Positions 36,445 through 45,718 are shown, numbered from the stretch's first letter. The stretch: DNA of 64,000 bases from Pseudoduganella albidiflava (GCF_004322755.1 NZ_CP036401.1:744001-808000); one strand, 5' to 3'. A program made the numbers and translations. The notes: a model not told the origin generated them from the letters alone.

Positions 36445-38121
36445 ATGGACGTCTACGCCCCGCAAACCTGGAAGCCCCACGAACGGCCGATGTTGCCGGG
36501 GTCGCCGTCGTCGCCGCTCCATTCGACTCCCCGCCGCATGGCCTACCTGCTGGTCGGCTTCATCGTCGCGCTGACGGGCGGCCTGGGCAATGCGCTGGTC
36601 ACCGTCAACCTCGTCTATGCGCAAGGTTCGCTGGGCGTCTACTCGGCCGAGATCCAGTGGCTGCCCGCCGTGTACGTGATGGCCAGCGTGTCGATGAACC
36701 TGCTGCTGGTGAAATTCCGCCAGCAGTTCGGCCTGCGGCTGTTCACCGAACTGTTCCTGGTGCTGTACGCGCTGGCCACGCTGGCCCACCTGTTCGTGCA
36801 CGGCCTCGGCTCGGCGATCCTGGTGCGCGCGGCCAGCGGCATGTCGGGTGCCGCGCTCACCACGCTGGGCCTGTACTACACGCTGCAAGGGTTCCCGGCG
36901 CAGCACCGGCTGAAGGGCGTGGTGCTGGGCGTGGGCTTCTCGCAGCTGGCGCTGCCGATCGCGCGGATCTTCTCCACCGAACTATTGGAGATCGCCGAAT
37001 GGCGCGGCCTGTATTTCTTCGAGCTGGGCATGTGCCTGCTGTCGCTGGGCTGCGTGCTGCTGCTGAAGCTGCCGCCGGGCGACCGCATCCGCGCGTTCGA
37101 GAAACTCGATTTCCTCACCTTCGCGCTGTTCGCGCCCGGCGTGGCGCTGCTGTGCGCCGTGCTGGGCCTGGGGCGCACCGTGTGGTGGTTCGAGGCGCCC
37201 TGGCTGGGCTGGTGCCTGGCCGGGTCGATCGTGCTGGTCACCGCCGCCGTGACGATCGAGCACAATCGCGCCAATCCGCTGTTGAATATCCGCTGGCTGA
37301 CCACCGCCAGCATGCTGCGCCTGGCCCTGTCCGTGGTGCTGATCCGCATCGTGCAATCGGAAGCCACCGGCACGGTCGGCTTCCTGCAGGCGCTGGGCCT
37401 GCAGAACGACCAGATGCGCGAGCTGTGGCTCGTCACGCTGGCCGCCAGCATCGCCGGCATGGTGGCCAGCGCGCTGACGATCGCGCCGAGCCGGGTACAG
37501 ACATCGCTGATGTTCGCCCTGCTGCTGATGGCGCTGGGCGCCTGGATGGACGCGCACGCCACCAACCTGACGCGGCCGGCGCAGATGTACATCAGCCAGG
37601 CCTTGCTGGCGTTCGCCGGCGTGTTCTTCATCGGCCCCGTGTTCGTCTCCGGCTTCGGCGCGATCATCGCCCAGCCGAAGAACCTGATCAGCTTTTCACT
37701 GATGTTTTCCATGACGCAGAACCTGGGCGGCCTGCTGGGTTCCGCGCTGGTGGGCACGGTGCAGGTGCTGCGCGAGAAATACCATTCCAGCCAGCTGGTC
37801 GAGCACCTGACCCTGATCGATCCGCTGGTGGCCAGCCGCGTGCAGGGCAGCGGCGCCGCGCTGGCCGGCACGCTGGCCGATCCGGCGCTGCGCAGCGCGC
37901 AGGGCATCGCCTCGCTCGGCGCGGCGGCCACCCGCGAGGCCAACATCCTCGCCTATAACGATGTCTTCCTGCTGATCAGCATCGTCGCCGTGGCCACGCT
38001 GGCGTGGATGCTGGCGCACTACCTGTGGCAGATGTGCACCGCGTGCCGTCCCGCCGCGCCGGTGCAGAATGCCCAGACGGGCATGGCCAAGGTTTCCCTC
38101 GACAATTCCGGATCGACATGA
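36445..38121 (+). CDS. DHA2 family MFS exporter subunit (EmrB-like)
   Basis: A 558-residue inner-membrane protein with about 14 predicted helices, as in EmrB-type drug:H+ antiporters. TM1 is MAYLLVGFIVALTGGLGNALV. IQWLPAVYVMASVSMNLLLVKF and the region around LVRAASGMSGAALTTLGLYYT follow the family order. The canonical motif A/C residues are weak, so this belongs to a divergent branch often found with an EmrA-like adaptor and NodT channel, as here. No good ribosome binding site precedes the ATG; Met16 is an alternative. The stop overlaps the adaptor ATG by four bases. Confidence 0.87.
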   Translation: MDVYAPQTWKPHERPMLPGSPSSPLHSTPRRMAYLLVGFIVALTGGLGNALVTVNLVYAQGSLGVYSAEIQWLPAVYVMASVSMNLLLVKFRQQFGLRLFTELFLVLYALATLAHLFVHGLGSAILVRAASGMSGAALTTLGLYYTLQGFPAQHRLKGVVLGVGFSQLALPIARIFSTELLEIAEWRGLYFFELGMCLLSLGCVLLLKLPPGDRIRAFEKLDFLTFALFAPGVALLCAVLGLGRTVWWFEAPWLGWCLAGSIVLVTAAVTIEHNRANPLLNIRWLTTASMLRLALSVVLIRIVQSEATGTVGFLQALGLQNDQMRELWLVTLAASIAGMVASALTIAPSRVQTSLMFALLLMALGAWMDAHATNLTRPAQMYISQALLAFAGVFFIGPVFVSGFGAIIAQPKNLISFSLMFSMTQNLGGLLGSALVGTVQVLREKYHSSQLVEHLTLIDPLVASRVQGSGAALAGTLADPALRSAQGIASLGAAATREANILAYNDVFLLISIVAVATLAWMLAHYLWQMCTACRPAAPVQNAQTGMAKVSLDNSGST

Positions 38122-39284
38122 GCGCAAACGATACGACACCCCCAACTCCAGCCGCCGCACCTGCACCCGCACCCGCACCCGCACCGGCTGCCGCGCCGCC
38201 GGCCGCGGCGCCGGGCCAGCCCGACCGGCCGCACCAGTGGCTGGCCATCGTCGGCTTTTCGCTGGTCGCGCTGGTGGGCGTGCTGATCGTGCTGTACGCG
38301 TGGCGGCTGCCGCCGTTCACCAGCCCGATCGTGTCGACCGAGAACGCGCTGGTGCGCGGGCAGGTGACCGTGATCGGTACCCAGTTGTCCGGCTATGTCA
38401 CGCAGGTGCACGTGCAGGATTTCCAGCATGTGAAGCAGGGCGACCTGCTGGTGGAGATCGACCGCCGCGTCTACGAGCAGCGTTACCAGCAGGCCGAGGC
38501 GCAACTGGCGGCGCAGCGGGCGGCGCTGGAAAACTGGGGCCAGTCGCGCCGCAGCGCCGCCGCCACCATCGCCCTGCAGGAAGCGGCGCTGGCCAATGCG
38601 CGGGCGCAGGCCACCCGCGCGAAGGCCGACCTGGCGCGTGTCGAGGAGCTGGTGCAGGACGGTTCGCTGTCGCAGCGCGAGCGCGATGCGCAGCGGGCCG
38701 CCCACGCCCAGGCCCAGGCGGCCGTCGCGCAGGCGCAGGCCAACGTGGAAATCTCGCGGCAGCAGTCGCAATCGGTGACCGTCAACCGCGCCGCGCTGGA
38801 GGCGGCGGTGGCCAATGCGGCGGCGGCGCTGAAGGCGGCGAAGGTAGACCTGGACAACACCCGCATCCAGGCGCCGTCGGATGGCCAGCTGGGCCAGGTG
38901 GGCGTACGGCGCGGCGCGTTCGTCAACTCGGGCGCGCAGCTGATGGGGCTCGTGCCGCGCCAGATGTGGGTGATCGCCAACCTGAAGGAAACCCAGATGA
39001 ATGGCGTGCGTGTCGGCCAGAGCGCCACGTTCAAGGTCGACGCGCTCGATGGCGCGATGCTGACCGGCCAGGTCGAACGCATTTCGCCGGCCACCGGCTC
39101 GGAGTTTTCCGTGCTGCCCGCCGATAACGCTACCGGCAACTATGTGAAGATCGCCCAGCGCATTCCGGTGCGGATCCGCATCGATCCGGGCCAGAAGCTG
39201 GCCGACCGGCTGCGGCCCGGCATGTCCGTCATCGTCAGCATCGATACGTCGGCCGAGCTCAATGACGCGGAGGCGCGGCAATGA
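38118..39284 (+). CDS. HlyD/EmrA-type adaptor of the MFS exporter
   Basis: A 388-residue membrane fusion protein. An Ala/Pro repeat tail (TPAAAPAPAPAPAP, residues about 9-34) precedes a single transmembrane helix (about 42-64). TENALVRGQVTVIGTQLSGYVTQVHVQDFQHVKQGDLLVEID then forms the first lipoyl half. A long Ala/Gln/Arg-rich coiled-coil hairpin (about 115-245) and the second half ending TRIQAPSDGQLGQVGVRRGAFV follow. The C-terminus has RIRIDPGQKLADRLRPGMSV, typical of EmrA. It bridges the MFS pump and the outer-membrane channel of the same operon. Confidence 0.92.
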   Translation: MSANDTTPPTPAAAPAPAPAPAPAAAPPAAAPGQPDRPHQWLAIVGFSLVALVGVLIVLYAWRLPPFTSPIVSTENALVRGQVTVIGTQLSGYVTQVHVQDFQHVKQGDLLVEIDRRVYEQRYQQAEAQLAAQRAALENWGQSRRSAAATIALQEAALANARAQATRAKADLARVEELVQDGSLSQRERDAQRAAHAQAQAAVAQAQANVEISRQQSQSVTVNRAALEAAVANAAAALKAAKVDLDNTRIQAPSDGQLGQVGVRRGAFVNSGAQLMGLVPRQMWVIANLKETQMNGVRVGQSATFKVDALDGAMLTGQVERISPATGSEFSVLPADNATGNYVKIAQRIPVRIRIDPGQKLADRLRPGMSVIVSIDTSAELNDAEARQ

Positions 39285-40681
39285 AGACTGTGGTGCCGGT
39301 GCTCGTGGCGGGGATGGTCGCAGCGGCGCTCGCCGGTTGTGCCGCGAAGGTCGGCGCGCCGCCGGCGTCACGCCTCCAGGTGCCGGCGCAGTGGCGGGCG
39401 CCGATCCCGGAGGGTGCCACGGCGTTGCCCGTGGATGCGCAATGGTGGCAGGGGTTCGGCGATCCGGCGCTGGCGGCGCTGGTGACCGCGGCGCTGGCGA
39501 ACAACGGCGACCTGCGCCTGGCGCGCGAGCGGATCGAGGATTACCGGGCGCGCGTGCGCGCCGCGGCCGCCGCGCAGCAGCCCACGCTGTCGTTCGACAC
39601 CTCGCCCGCGCGGGCACGGGCGCTGTCGCCCGCGACGGGACGGCCCTACGTGGCCAATGCATTCCAGGCCGAGTTCCAGGCCGCCTACGAGATCGATGTG
39701 TGGGGCCGGCTGGCCAACGCCACCGAGGCCGCCGCGGCCACGCTGCGCGGCGAGCAGGCCAGCCTGGATGCCGTGGCGCTGTCGATCGCCGCCAACGTGG
39801 CCACCGGCTACCTGAACCTGCGCGGGCTCGATGCGCAGCTGGAACTGGCCCGGGCCACCCTGCAACTGCGCGAGCGTTCGCGCGACCTGGCGCGCCGCCA
39901 GTTCGAGGTGGGCTACAGCTCGCGCCTGGAATGGCTGCAGGCGCAGGCCGAATACGACACGGCGGCCGAACAGGTCCCGCAACTGCAGCGGCAGATCTTC
40001 GAGCAGGAAAACGCGCTGTCGCTGCTGGCGGGTGCTTCGCCGGGCCCGATCGCGCGGGGCAAGGCGCTGGCCGAACTGGTGCCGCCGCCGGTGCCGGCCG
40101 GCTTGCCGTCGGACCTGCTGCGCCGCCGGCCCGACATCGCGCGCGCCGAACAGGCCATCGCGGCCGCCAGCGCCCAGCTGGCCGCCACGCGCGACCAGTT
40201 GCTGCCCACTTTCCGCCTCACGGCCGCCGGCGGCATCCAGTCCACCGATCTGTCCGACCTGCTGCACGGGCCCACCCGCCTGTGGCGCCTCGCCGGCACG
40301 CTGGTGGCGCCGCTGTACGACGGGGGCCGGGTGCAGGCCGCCACCGATTCCGCCGCCGTGCAGCGCAACCAGGCGCTCATCGCTTACGAGAATACGGTGC
40401 GGCAGGCGTTCGCCGAGACGGAAAACGGCCTCGATGCCATCACGCGGCTGCGCGAGCAGGTGGTGCAGAACGACGCGCGCCGCGCCACCGCCGCCGAAAC
40501 GCTGCGCATTGCCCACAACCGCTACGCCAACGGCTATGCGGCCTACCTGGAGGAACTCGATGCGCAGCGCAGCCTGTATGCGGCGGACGTGGCGCGCCTG
40601 CAACTGCGCGCGCGGCTGCTGGCCGCGTCGGTGGACCTGTACCGGGCGATGGGGGGAGGGTGGACCGCGCCTGGTCAGTAG
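39281..40681 (+). CDS. NodT/OprM-type outer-membrane channel lipoprotein of the MFS exporter
   Basis: A 466-residue TolC-superfamily protein. A lipoprotein signal is present (VAAALAGC, Cys20). PVDAQWWQGFGDPALAALV is the family N-terminal motif. YEIDVWGRLANATEAAAATL (about residue 135) and YLNLRGLDAQLELARATL mark the first helical repeat. DLLRRRPDIARAEQAIAAASAQ (about 280) starts the second. The end, LAASVDLYRAMGGGW, is the usual one. It is coupled to the adaptor by ATGA. The last seven bases overlap the convergent unknown gene. Confidence 0.93.
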   Translation: MKTVVPVLVAGMVAAALAGCAAKVGAPPASRLQVPAQWRAPIPEGATALPVDAQWWQGFGDPALAALVTAALANNGDLRLARERIEDYRARVRAAAAAQQPTLSFDTSPARARALSPATGRPYVANAFQAEFQAAYEIDVWGRLANATEAAAATLRGEQASLDAVALSIAANVATGYLNLRGLDAQLELARATLQLRERSRDLARRQFEVGYSSRLEWLQAQAEYDTAAEQVPQLQRQIFEQENALSLLAGASPGPIARGKALAELVPPPVPAGLPSDLLRRRPDIARAEQAIAAASAQLAATRDQLLPTFRLTAAGGIQSTDLSDLLHGPTRLWRLAGTLVAPLYDGGRVQAATDSAAVQRNQALIAYENTVRQAFAETENGLDAITRLREQVVQNDARRATAAETLRIAHNRYANGYAAYLEELDAQRSLYAADVARLQLRARLLAASVDLYRAMGGGWTAPGQ

Positions 40682-42975
40682 GCTGTATGCCGCCCGGCCA
40701 GTGGATGCTCGTACTCGGTCCACCCGGTAAATGGATCGATGGCGCGCCGGTTTTCACGTGCTGTTCCATGTGCCGTCGCGATCAGTCCTTGCAGCACATG
40801 CGGCAGGCCCGCCGGCAGCACTGCCGCATGCCGGCCAAGGTGCTCTCCGGCCCACGCCAGGAAGGCGTCCACGCCGGGGCGGTCCATCATCGTCAGGAAG
40901 AAGACCATCTGTCGCCAGGCATATGCGCTGTTCTTCACGCGAATGAGGTCGGCGTGCCGGTCGGGCGCCGCACCGGCCAGCCGACCGCACATCCATCGGA
41001 AGCAATGCCTGCACATGTTCGCGAGATCGGCCGACAGTGTGCGATGGAGCTCCAGGTCGTGCCACAAGACGGCCAGGTTCTGGGTTGTCAGGATCTGCTG
41101 CTGCTCGATGAGCATGCCATTGCTTGCGACTGAACTGAATTTTCCGGTCGCATTGGCACGCCTGCTGCAGATGGCGGCAAATGCCTCGGCGCTTGTCGAC
41201 AGGGCATTCCGCTGGCGAATATCCTTCGACGCGGGCACCGCGGCAAGGCCGGCAATCTCGCTGTAGTCGATCCTGTAGTAACGGGCGTACAGGGAGCCGT
41301 CCAGAAACCCGGCCGCGCGCTGTGCGGCGGCGACGAATTTTTCGGAGAATGCGCCAGCGAAGATATCGGCGGCCAGTTCTTCGACGAGCGGCATGCCGGG
41401 CTGTGCGTCCGCTGCGAGAGCGCGAAGCTCCTGCAGCAGCTTGTTGGGGATCAGCGCTTGTGGAAAGGACCTCAGCGCGAGGCTGGCAATATCGACCAGA
41501 TGCTGGCGGGAGGTTGCCACTGTCGAGGAGGCGGGCGCACGCATGCCTTCCATCGCGGCGACCCACGGCAGTTCATGGAACTGTACCTGTTTCTGCATGT
41601 TCAGCAGAAGCAGCGAGCGCCGCCGCCGGAATGCGCGATAGGTCTCCGCGTACAGCATGCCCAGCGCGGGTTCGGTGAAATAAGCCGAGTGCAGCGTGGC
41701 CGTCAGCTGTGGCAGTACTTCGGCAAGCTTGTCGCCGGAGGTGATCAGGCCAGCAGCAATCAGGCGCTCCGGCGTGTCGCTCCGGCAGCGCCGCGCCTTG
41801 CGCCGTATCGATGACGGAATCGGCGTGGCTGCCGGCACGCTCGCCGTGGCCTCGGATCCGCTGACTGGTTGTCCCAGCGGCTCGGGATCTTCGATTCCCG
41901 CGTCGGCCGGATATGCCCGCAGGCGTTGCGCCACCAGCGCTGCAATGTCCGCATGCAGCGGCCCGCATACGTCGGCCCGAGCCCGGGCGCGGGCTTCCAT
42001 GCACGCGGCCGAGCCAGGTGCGCCGCGCTTGGCGACGCAGCATTGCACGATGTGCCGGACGCGGGCGATGTCATGCGCGGTCAACGCATGTGGCGCCGCG
42101 ACGCAGGTTTCCAGCAGGTGGCGTAACTGTGCCTGATGCCCGTTCGGCCTTGCCGCCTTGCCACGGCATCCATGCGCGGCGGCCGTGGCATGCATCTCGT
42201 CGATCAATCGGGCAGCCCGGTCGCGCCAGCCCTCGGGACAGGGCCGTCCTGGCCAGCCATCCTCGATTATCTCGAGGAACATCCCGACCACGCGGTCATG
42301 GATCGGCGCCCAGATGTCGACGGCGGCACGCTGCGCCAGGACGCGGCGATCGGGTTCGATGGCAGCGATCCTGGCGAGGGCTTCGCCAGCGGTCTGGAGA
42401 TGGACCGATCCTGACGGATGCGGAGGGTGGCTGGAAGGCGCCGGATAGAACCGCAATCGCGAAAAGTGCGGTGCCAGTTGCGCGGTCAGGGTGAGTGCCT
42501 CATCGAGGCGGTCATGGCGTGCCAGCCAGGCGACGGTCAGCAGTGCCGACTCTTCGGGCACCGAGATCCGGTAGCAGCCATCATCGAGCCAGCCGTTCAG
42601 CGTCTCGAAGCCCGCATCGGTCAGGAAATGCGTATTCAAAGCCAGTCGTCCGCTGTCGGGCGCGGCCTCTGGAAGCGTGGCCAGCAGCTCTTGTTCATGC
42701 GGCTGCAGCAGGCCGCCGGCGGCCAGGGCGCCAGTGGCGAATCCACCTGTGACGACTTCGAGCGTGACCCATGCCGGCACGCCGTCGACGGGCGTTCGGG
42801 AGCCATGATCGACGGTACCCGCGAAGATATTCTCCAGCACCGCAATCCATTGACGAACCTTGGAGGAAGAACCCGTCGATCGCGCGTTGGCGATGAGCGC
42901 CTGCGCAAGCTTGAATGCGGGATACGCGGAACCGATGGCGGCCCGGGACGGCTCGTCGGGCGGGGTAGTGGACAT
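40675..42975 (-). CDS. 766-residue protein of unknown function behind a tRNA-like gene
   Basis: Starts MSTTPPDEPSRAAIG behind GGAG, only 12 nt after the 3' end of the tRNA-like gene, and ends overlapping the channel gene by 7 bp. There is no signal peptide or clear membrane helix. The N-terminal third is helical, with Trp/His-containing segments and several HxxxC-like elements (RHIVQCCVAKRG). The middle is a Pro/Ser linker (about residues 365-395). The C-terminal half has strongly patterned motifs: YRAFRRRRSLLLLNMQKQVQ, FHELPWVAAMEG, ILTTQNLAVLWHDLE and AYAWRQMVFFLTMMD. These look like conserved family signatures; I vaguely associate similar ones with unannotated actinobacterial proteins but cannot name a family. 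Base composition looks lower in GC than its neighbours, hinting at transfer. Confidence 0.75.
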   Translation of the reverse strand: MSTTPPDEPSRAAIGSAYPAFKLAQALIANARSTGSSSKVRQWIAVLENIFAGTVDHGSRTPVDGVPAWVTLEVVTGGFATGALAAGGLLQPHEQELLATLPEAAPDSGRLALNTHFLTDAGFETLNGWLDDGCYRISVPEESALLTVAWLARHDRLDEALTLTAQLAPHFSRLRFYPAPSSHPPHPSGSVHLQTAGEALARIAAIEPDRRVLAQRAAVDIWAPIHDRVVGMFLEIIEDGWPGRPCPEGWRDRAARLIDEMHATAAAHGCRGKAARPNGHQAQLRHLLETCVAAPHALTAHDIARVRHIVQCCVAKRGAPGSAACMEARARARADVCGPLHADIAALVAQRLRAYPADAGIEDPEPLGQPVSGSEATASVPAATPIPSSIRRKARRCRSDTPERLIAAGLITSGDKLAEVLPQLTATLHSAYFTEPALGMLYAETYRAFRRRRSLLLLNMQKQVQFHELPWVAAMEGMRAPASSTVATSRQHLVDIASLALRSFPQALIPNKLLQELRALAADAQPGMPLVEELAADIFAGAFSEKFVAAAQRAAGFLDGSLYARYYRIDYSEIAGLAAVPASKDIRQRNALSTSAEAFAAICSRRANATGKFSSVASNGMLIEQQQILTTQNLAVLWHDLELHRTLSADLANMCRHCFRWMCGRLAGAAPDRHADLIRVKNSAYAWRQMVFFLTMMDRPGVDAFLAWAGEHLGRHAAVLPAGLPHVLQGLIATAHGTARENRRAIDPFTGWTEYEHPLAGRHTAY

Positions 42976-42987
42976 GTGCTCTCCATG

Positions 42988-43061
42988 TGGGTCCGGGGGC
43001 CGGAATCGAACCGGCGCCCACCCGGTAAAAGCCAGGCATTCTTCCACTGAACTACCCCGGA
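42988..43061 (-). tRNA. aberrant tRNA-like gene, anticodon uncertain (Lys-UUU-like)
   Basis: A 74-nt cloverleaf on the minus strand with encoded CCA. The acceptor TCCGGGG pairs perfectly with CCCCGGA. The D arm is GTTC/GAAT (one G-U). The T arm GCCGG-TTCGATT-CCGGC is perfect. The best anticodon stem CCTGG/CCGGG leaves only six loop bases, CTTTTA, one fewer than normal. If the seven-base loop CTTTTAC is forced, the anticodon is TTT but the stem has two mismatches. It could be a special tRNA, a tRNA-derived element or a pseudo-tRNA. It lies directly upstream of the 766-residue ORF and may share its transcript. Confidence 0.65.
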
Positions 43062-43138
43062 ACTGACTGTGCGATGATACCGTCACCGGCTTCATCGCCG
43101 GTAGGATAACATGTCAGGCCGTCAATCAAATCCCAGCC

Positions 43139-43702
43139 ATGGACTACCACATTACCCTGACTACCCCGCGCCTGACCCTGCGCCCGCCACGCCCCGGCGA
43201 TGAAGACGACCTGATGGCGATCCATGGCGATCCCGAGGTGATGCGCTACTTCAGCGAGCGTGCATGGACCGATCCCGCACGTCCCGCGCAGCAGATCGCC
43301 AGCGATGCCGCAGCCTTCGCGGCACGCGAACACTTCCGCTTCGCCATCGTTCTCAACGAGACCGGCCGGCAGATCGGCAATTGCGGCCTGGTCCGGCCGC
43401 ACTGGCCGAACCGCCGCTGCGAGGTGGGCTACGCGCTGGGCCGTGCGCACTGGGGCAAGGGTTATATCAACGAAGCGCTGCGGGCGCTGCTGGAATTCGC
43501 GTTCGTCGAGCTGGACATGCACCGGCTCGAGGCCGACGTCGACCCGCGCAACACCGGGTCCACCGGCGCGCTGGAGCGCCTGGGCTTCCAGCGCGAGGGC
43601 TTGCTGCGCGAACGGTGGATCGTCGGCGGCGAGGTCTGCGATTCGTTGCTGTACGGCCTGCTACGGCGCGAGTGGGAAGCGAACGCCAGACAGGACCGGT
43701 GA
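43139..43702 (+). CDS. GNAT family N-acetyltransferase (RimJ/RimL-like)
   Basis: A 187-residue acetyl-CoA-dependent acetyltransferase. It starts MDYHITLTTPRLTLRPPRPGDEDDLMAIH, the RimJ/RimL N-terminus. GYALGRAHWGKGYINEALRALLEFAF (residues about 98-123) is the acetyl-CoA pyrophosphate-binding motif A. HRLEADVDPRNTGSTGALERLGF and REGLLRERW follow as in ribosomal-protein and amino acid acetyltransferases. The acceptor substrate is not evident. A small hairpin ACCGGC-TTCATC-GCCGGT lies between it and the divergent tRNA-like gene. The 52-54-bp repeat array begins soon after the stop. Confidence 0.9.
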   Translation: MDYHITLTTPRLTLRPPRPGDEDDLMAIHGDPEVMRYFSERAWTDPARPAQQIASDAAAFAAREHFRFAIVLNETGRQIGNCGLVRPHWPNRRCEVGYALGRAHWGKGYINEALRALLEFAFVELDMHRLEADVDPRNTGSTGALERLGFQREGLLRERWIVGGEVCDSLLYGLLRREWEANARQDR

Positions 43703-43726
43703 CAGGCAAGAACCGATGACCGGCTA

Positions 43727-43934
43727 AAAACGGTGACAGTCACCATTTTTTTGCAAGGTGTCCGAAAGCACTGGTTCAAAAATGGTGACAGTCACCATTT
43801 ATCTTGCAAGGTGTCCGAAAGCCGCGGGGGCAAAAACGGTGACAGTCACCATTTATTTGCAAGGTGTCCGAAAGCACCGGTTCAAAAACGGTGACAGTCA
43901 CCATTTACTTTGCAAGGTGTACGAAAGCCACCGG
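43727..43934. repeat. four tandem 52-54-bp repeats containing the palindrome GGTGACAGTCACC
   Basis: The 13-bp odd palindrome GGTGACAGTCACC occurs at 43732, 43784, 43838 and 43890. Each is followed by ATTT, TTGCAAGGTGTCCGAAAGC and a variable CACTGGTTC-like end. It fills the gap between the convergent acetyltransferase and chemotaxis receptor genes. Units differ at a few bases and in T-run length. Confidence 0.9.
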
Positions 43935-43943
43935 TTCCTGGAT

Positions 43944-45533
43944 TCAGGCGCCGCCCAGCGCCAGCCTGGGGGAGCCCGCATTGGCGGGCTCGAGCTGGAA
44001 CGTGTCGACCACGCCGGCCAGCTGGTCGGCTTGCAGGCGCAGCGCTTGCGCCGCCGAGGATGCCTGCTCGACCAGCGCGGCATTCTGCAGCGTCATCGCA
44101 TCCAGCTGGCCGATGGCCTGGCCGACCGATTCGATGTCGCTGCTTTGCGTGCGCGTCACGGCCGAGATGTTTTCCATGATCGCCGACACGCGGGCGATGC
44201 CCTCGACCACGTCCTTCATGGTGGTGCCCGCGGCGCCGACCAGCACCGTGCCGGTATCGACCTTGGCGACCGAATCCTCGATCAGCTGCTTGACTTCCTT
44301 CGCGGCGGCGGCGGAGCGGTGCGCCAGGTTGCGCACCTCGCTGGCGACGACGGCGAAGCCGCGCCCCTGTTCGCCGGCGCGGGCCGCTTCCACGGCCGCA
44401 TTCAGGGCCAGGATATTGGTCTGGAAGGCGATGCCATCGATCACGGCGATGATGTCGACGATCTTCTTCGACGATGCGCCGATCAGGTTCATCGTGGCGA
44501 CGATGCTGTCCACCGCCTCGCCGCCCTGGCGCGACACATCCGAGGCCTGGCGCGACAGGGTGCTGGCTTCTTCCGCGTAGCCGGCATTGGTGCGGACGGA
44601 ATCGACCAGCTGCTCCATCGACGCCGTCACCCGCACCAGCGCCTGTGCCTGTGCTTCGGTGCGGGCCGACAGGTCGGCGTTGCCCGAAGCGATTTCGGCG
44701 GAGGCCGAGGCGATCGCCACCGTTCCGCCGCGCACCTCGGTAACGATGCCGGCCAGGCCATCGCGCATCGAGCCCATGGCGTGCAGCAGGCTTTTCTCGT
44801 GGGCGCGGCCGGTATCCACCGGGCGGTGCAGTTCGCCGCGGGCAATGGCGCGCGCCACGCTGGTGGCGTAGCCGGGTTCACCGCCCAGCTGGCGCAGCAG
44901 GCCGCGCACGATGGCGGTACCGATGGCCACGCACAGCAGGGCGCAGACGATGGCCAGCGCGCCGATCCACCAGCGCGCCGACGCCGCCTGTTCGCTGGCG
45001 GCAGCGGTGGCGACTTCGTTGCGCTGTTCCAGTTCGCTCATCAGCACTTCGATGTCGGCCACGATGCGCCGGCGCAGCGGGCTGCATTCCTCGACGAGGA
45101 ACACCCCGTACGCTTCCATCTCGTTCGCCGCGCGGTACTTGCGTGGCCGCTCCAGCTCGCGCGCCATCTGCAGCATGCCTTCACGGACCTTGGCGAATTG
45201 CGCCTGGTCGCGCAGCAGCGGCTCCAGCTTGTCCAGTTCGGCCAGGTACAGCGCCTTTTGCCGATCGACGATATCCAGTTCGCGCGCGGCTGCCGCGGCG
45301 TCGTGGAAGATGAAGGCGTTGCGCGCCGCGATGCCGGTCTGCGCCAGCGCCTCGCGGGCGTCCAGCAGCGGGTCGAGCTGGGTGCGGCGCAATGCGTTGG
45401 CGCTGTCGAGCGCCGCATCGATCTGGTTCACGCGTGCAATCGAGAAGACGGCAAGGATGACGGTAAACAGCAGGACCAGGGCAAAGGCCGAGTACAGCTT
45501 GGTAGCGATGCTTGCGTGACGGAAGGCGTGCAT
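43944..45533 (-). CDS. methyl-accepting chemotaxis protein
   Basis: A 529-residue transmembrane receptor. TM1 (about residues 12-32, [20 protein letters not shown]) and TM2 (about 189-212) flank a helical periplasmic domain of about 155 residues of the four-helix-bundle type. A HAMP domain (about 213-265) and a cytoplasmic signalling rod follow. The CheA/CheW hairpin tip reads [39 protein letters not shown] (about 375-410). The methylation helices around [17 protein letters not shown] and the final helix are present. The C-terminus ends ALGGA, without a CheR-docking pentapeptide. Divergent from the HTH-GAF gene. The attractant is unknown. Confidence 0.95.
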   Translation of the reverse strand: MHAFRHASIATKLYSAFALVLLFTVILAVFSIARVNQIDAALDSANALRRTQLDPLLDAREALAQTGIAARNAFIFHDAAAAARELDIVDRQKALYLAELDKLEPLLRDQAQFAKVREGMLQMARELERPRKYRAANEMEAYGVFLVEECSPLRRRIVADIEVLMSELEQRNEVATAAASEQAASARWWIGALAIVCALLCVAIGTAIVRGLLRQLGGEPGYATSVARAIARGELHRPVDTGRAHEKSLLHAMGSMRDGLAGIVTEVRGGTVAIASASAEIASGNADLSARTEAQAQALVRVTASMEQLVDSVRTNAGYAEEASTLSRQASDVSRQGGEAVDSIVATMNLIGASSKKIVDIIAVIDGIAFQTNILALNAAVEAARAGEQGRGFAVVASEVRNLAHRSAAAAKEVKQLIEDSVAKVDTGTVLVGAAGTTMKDVVEGIARVSAIMENISAVTRTQSSDIESVGQAIGQLDAMTLQNAALVEQASSAAQALRLQADQLAGVVDTFQLEPANAGSPRLALGGA

Positions 45534-45625
45534 GACAGGGGCCGATAAAAGAGTGGTTGGGAAATCGATTTGATGAAACTGAGCGAGATTATGCGGTATT
45601 AATTTCCGTAACTCAACAATATTTG

Positions 45626-45665
45626 ACGAATTTGATGGATTGTGACGCGTTTTCGTCAAATTCGT
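45626..45665. promoter_or_regulatory. inverted repeat (candidate operator) between the chemotaxis receptor and HTH-GAF genes
   Basis: ACGAATTTGA at 45626-45635 and TCAAATTCGT at 45656-45665 are perfect 10-bp inverted arms 20 bp apart. An overlapping pair, TTGACGAA/TTCGTCAA, lies at 45624-45631 and 45652-45659. The DNA around is AT-rich. A TATACT box follows at about 45687, suitable as the -10 of the HTH-GAF gene. Confidence 0.55.
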
Positions 45666-45718
45666 TAAATTCCCGTCGAACCCGGTATACTGTTGCCCAT
45701 GCAGAGGTTTTTTTGAAC

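Noticed and set aside
40675..43061. Clear prophage or defence island at the tRNA-like gene
   Set aside because: No integrase, second attachment repeat or known defence gene is present, so an island is only a possibility.
43758..45548. 596-codon plus-strand frame starting inside the tandem repeat
   Set aside because: Its first part only translates the repeats (VTVTIY words) and the rest is antisense to the chemotaxis receptor.
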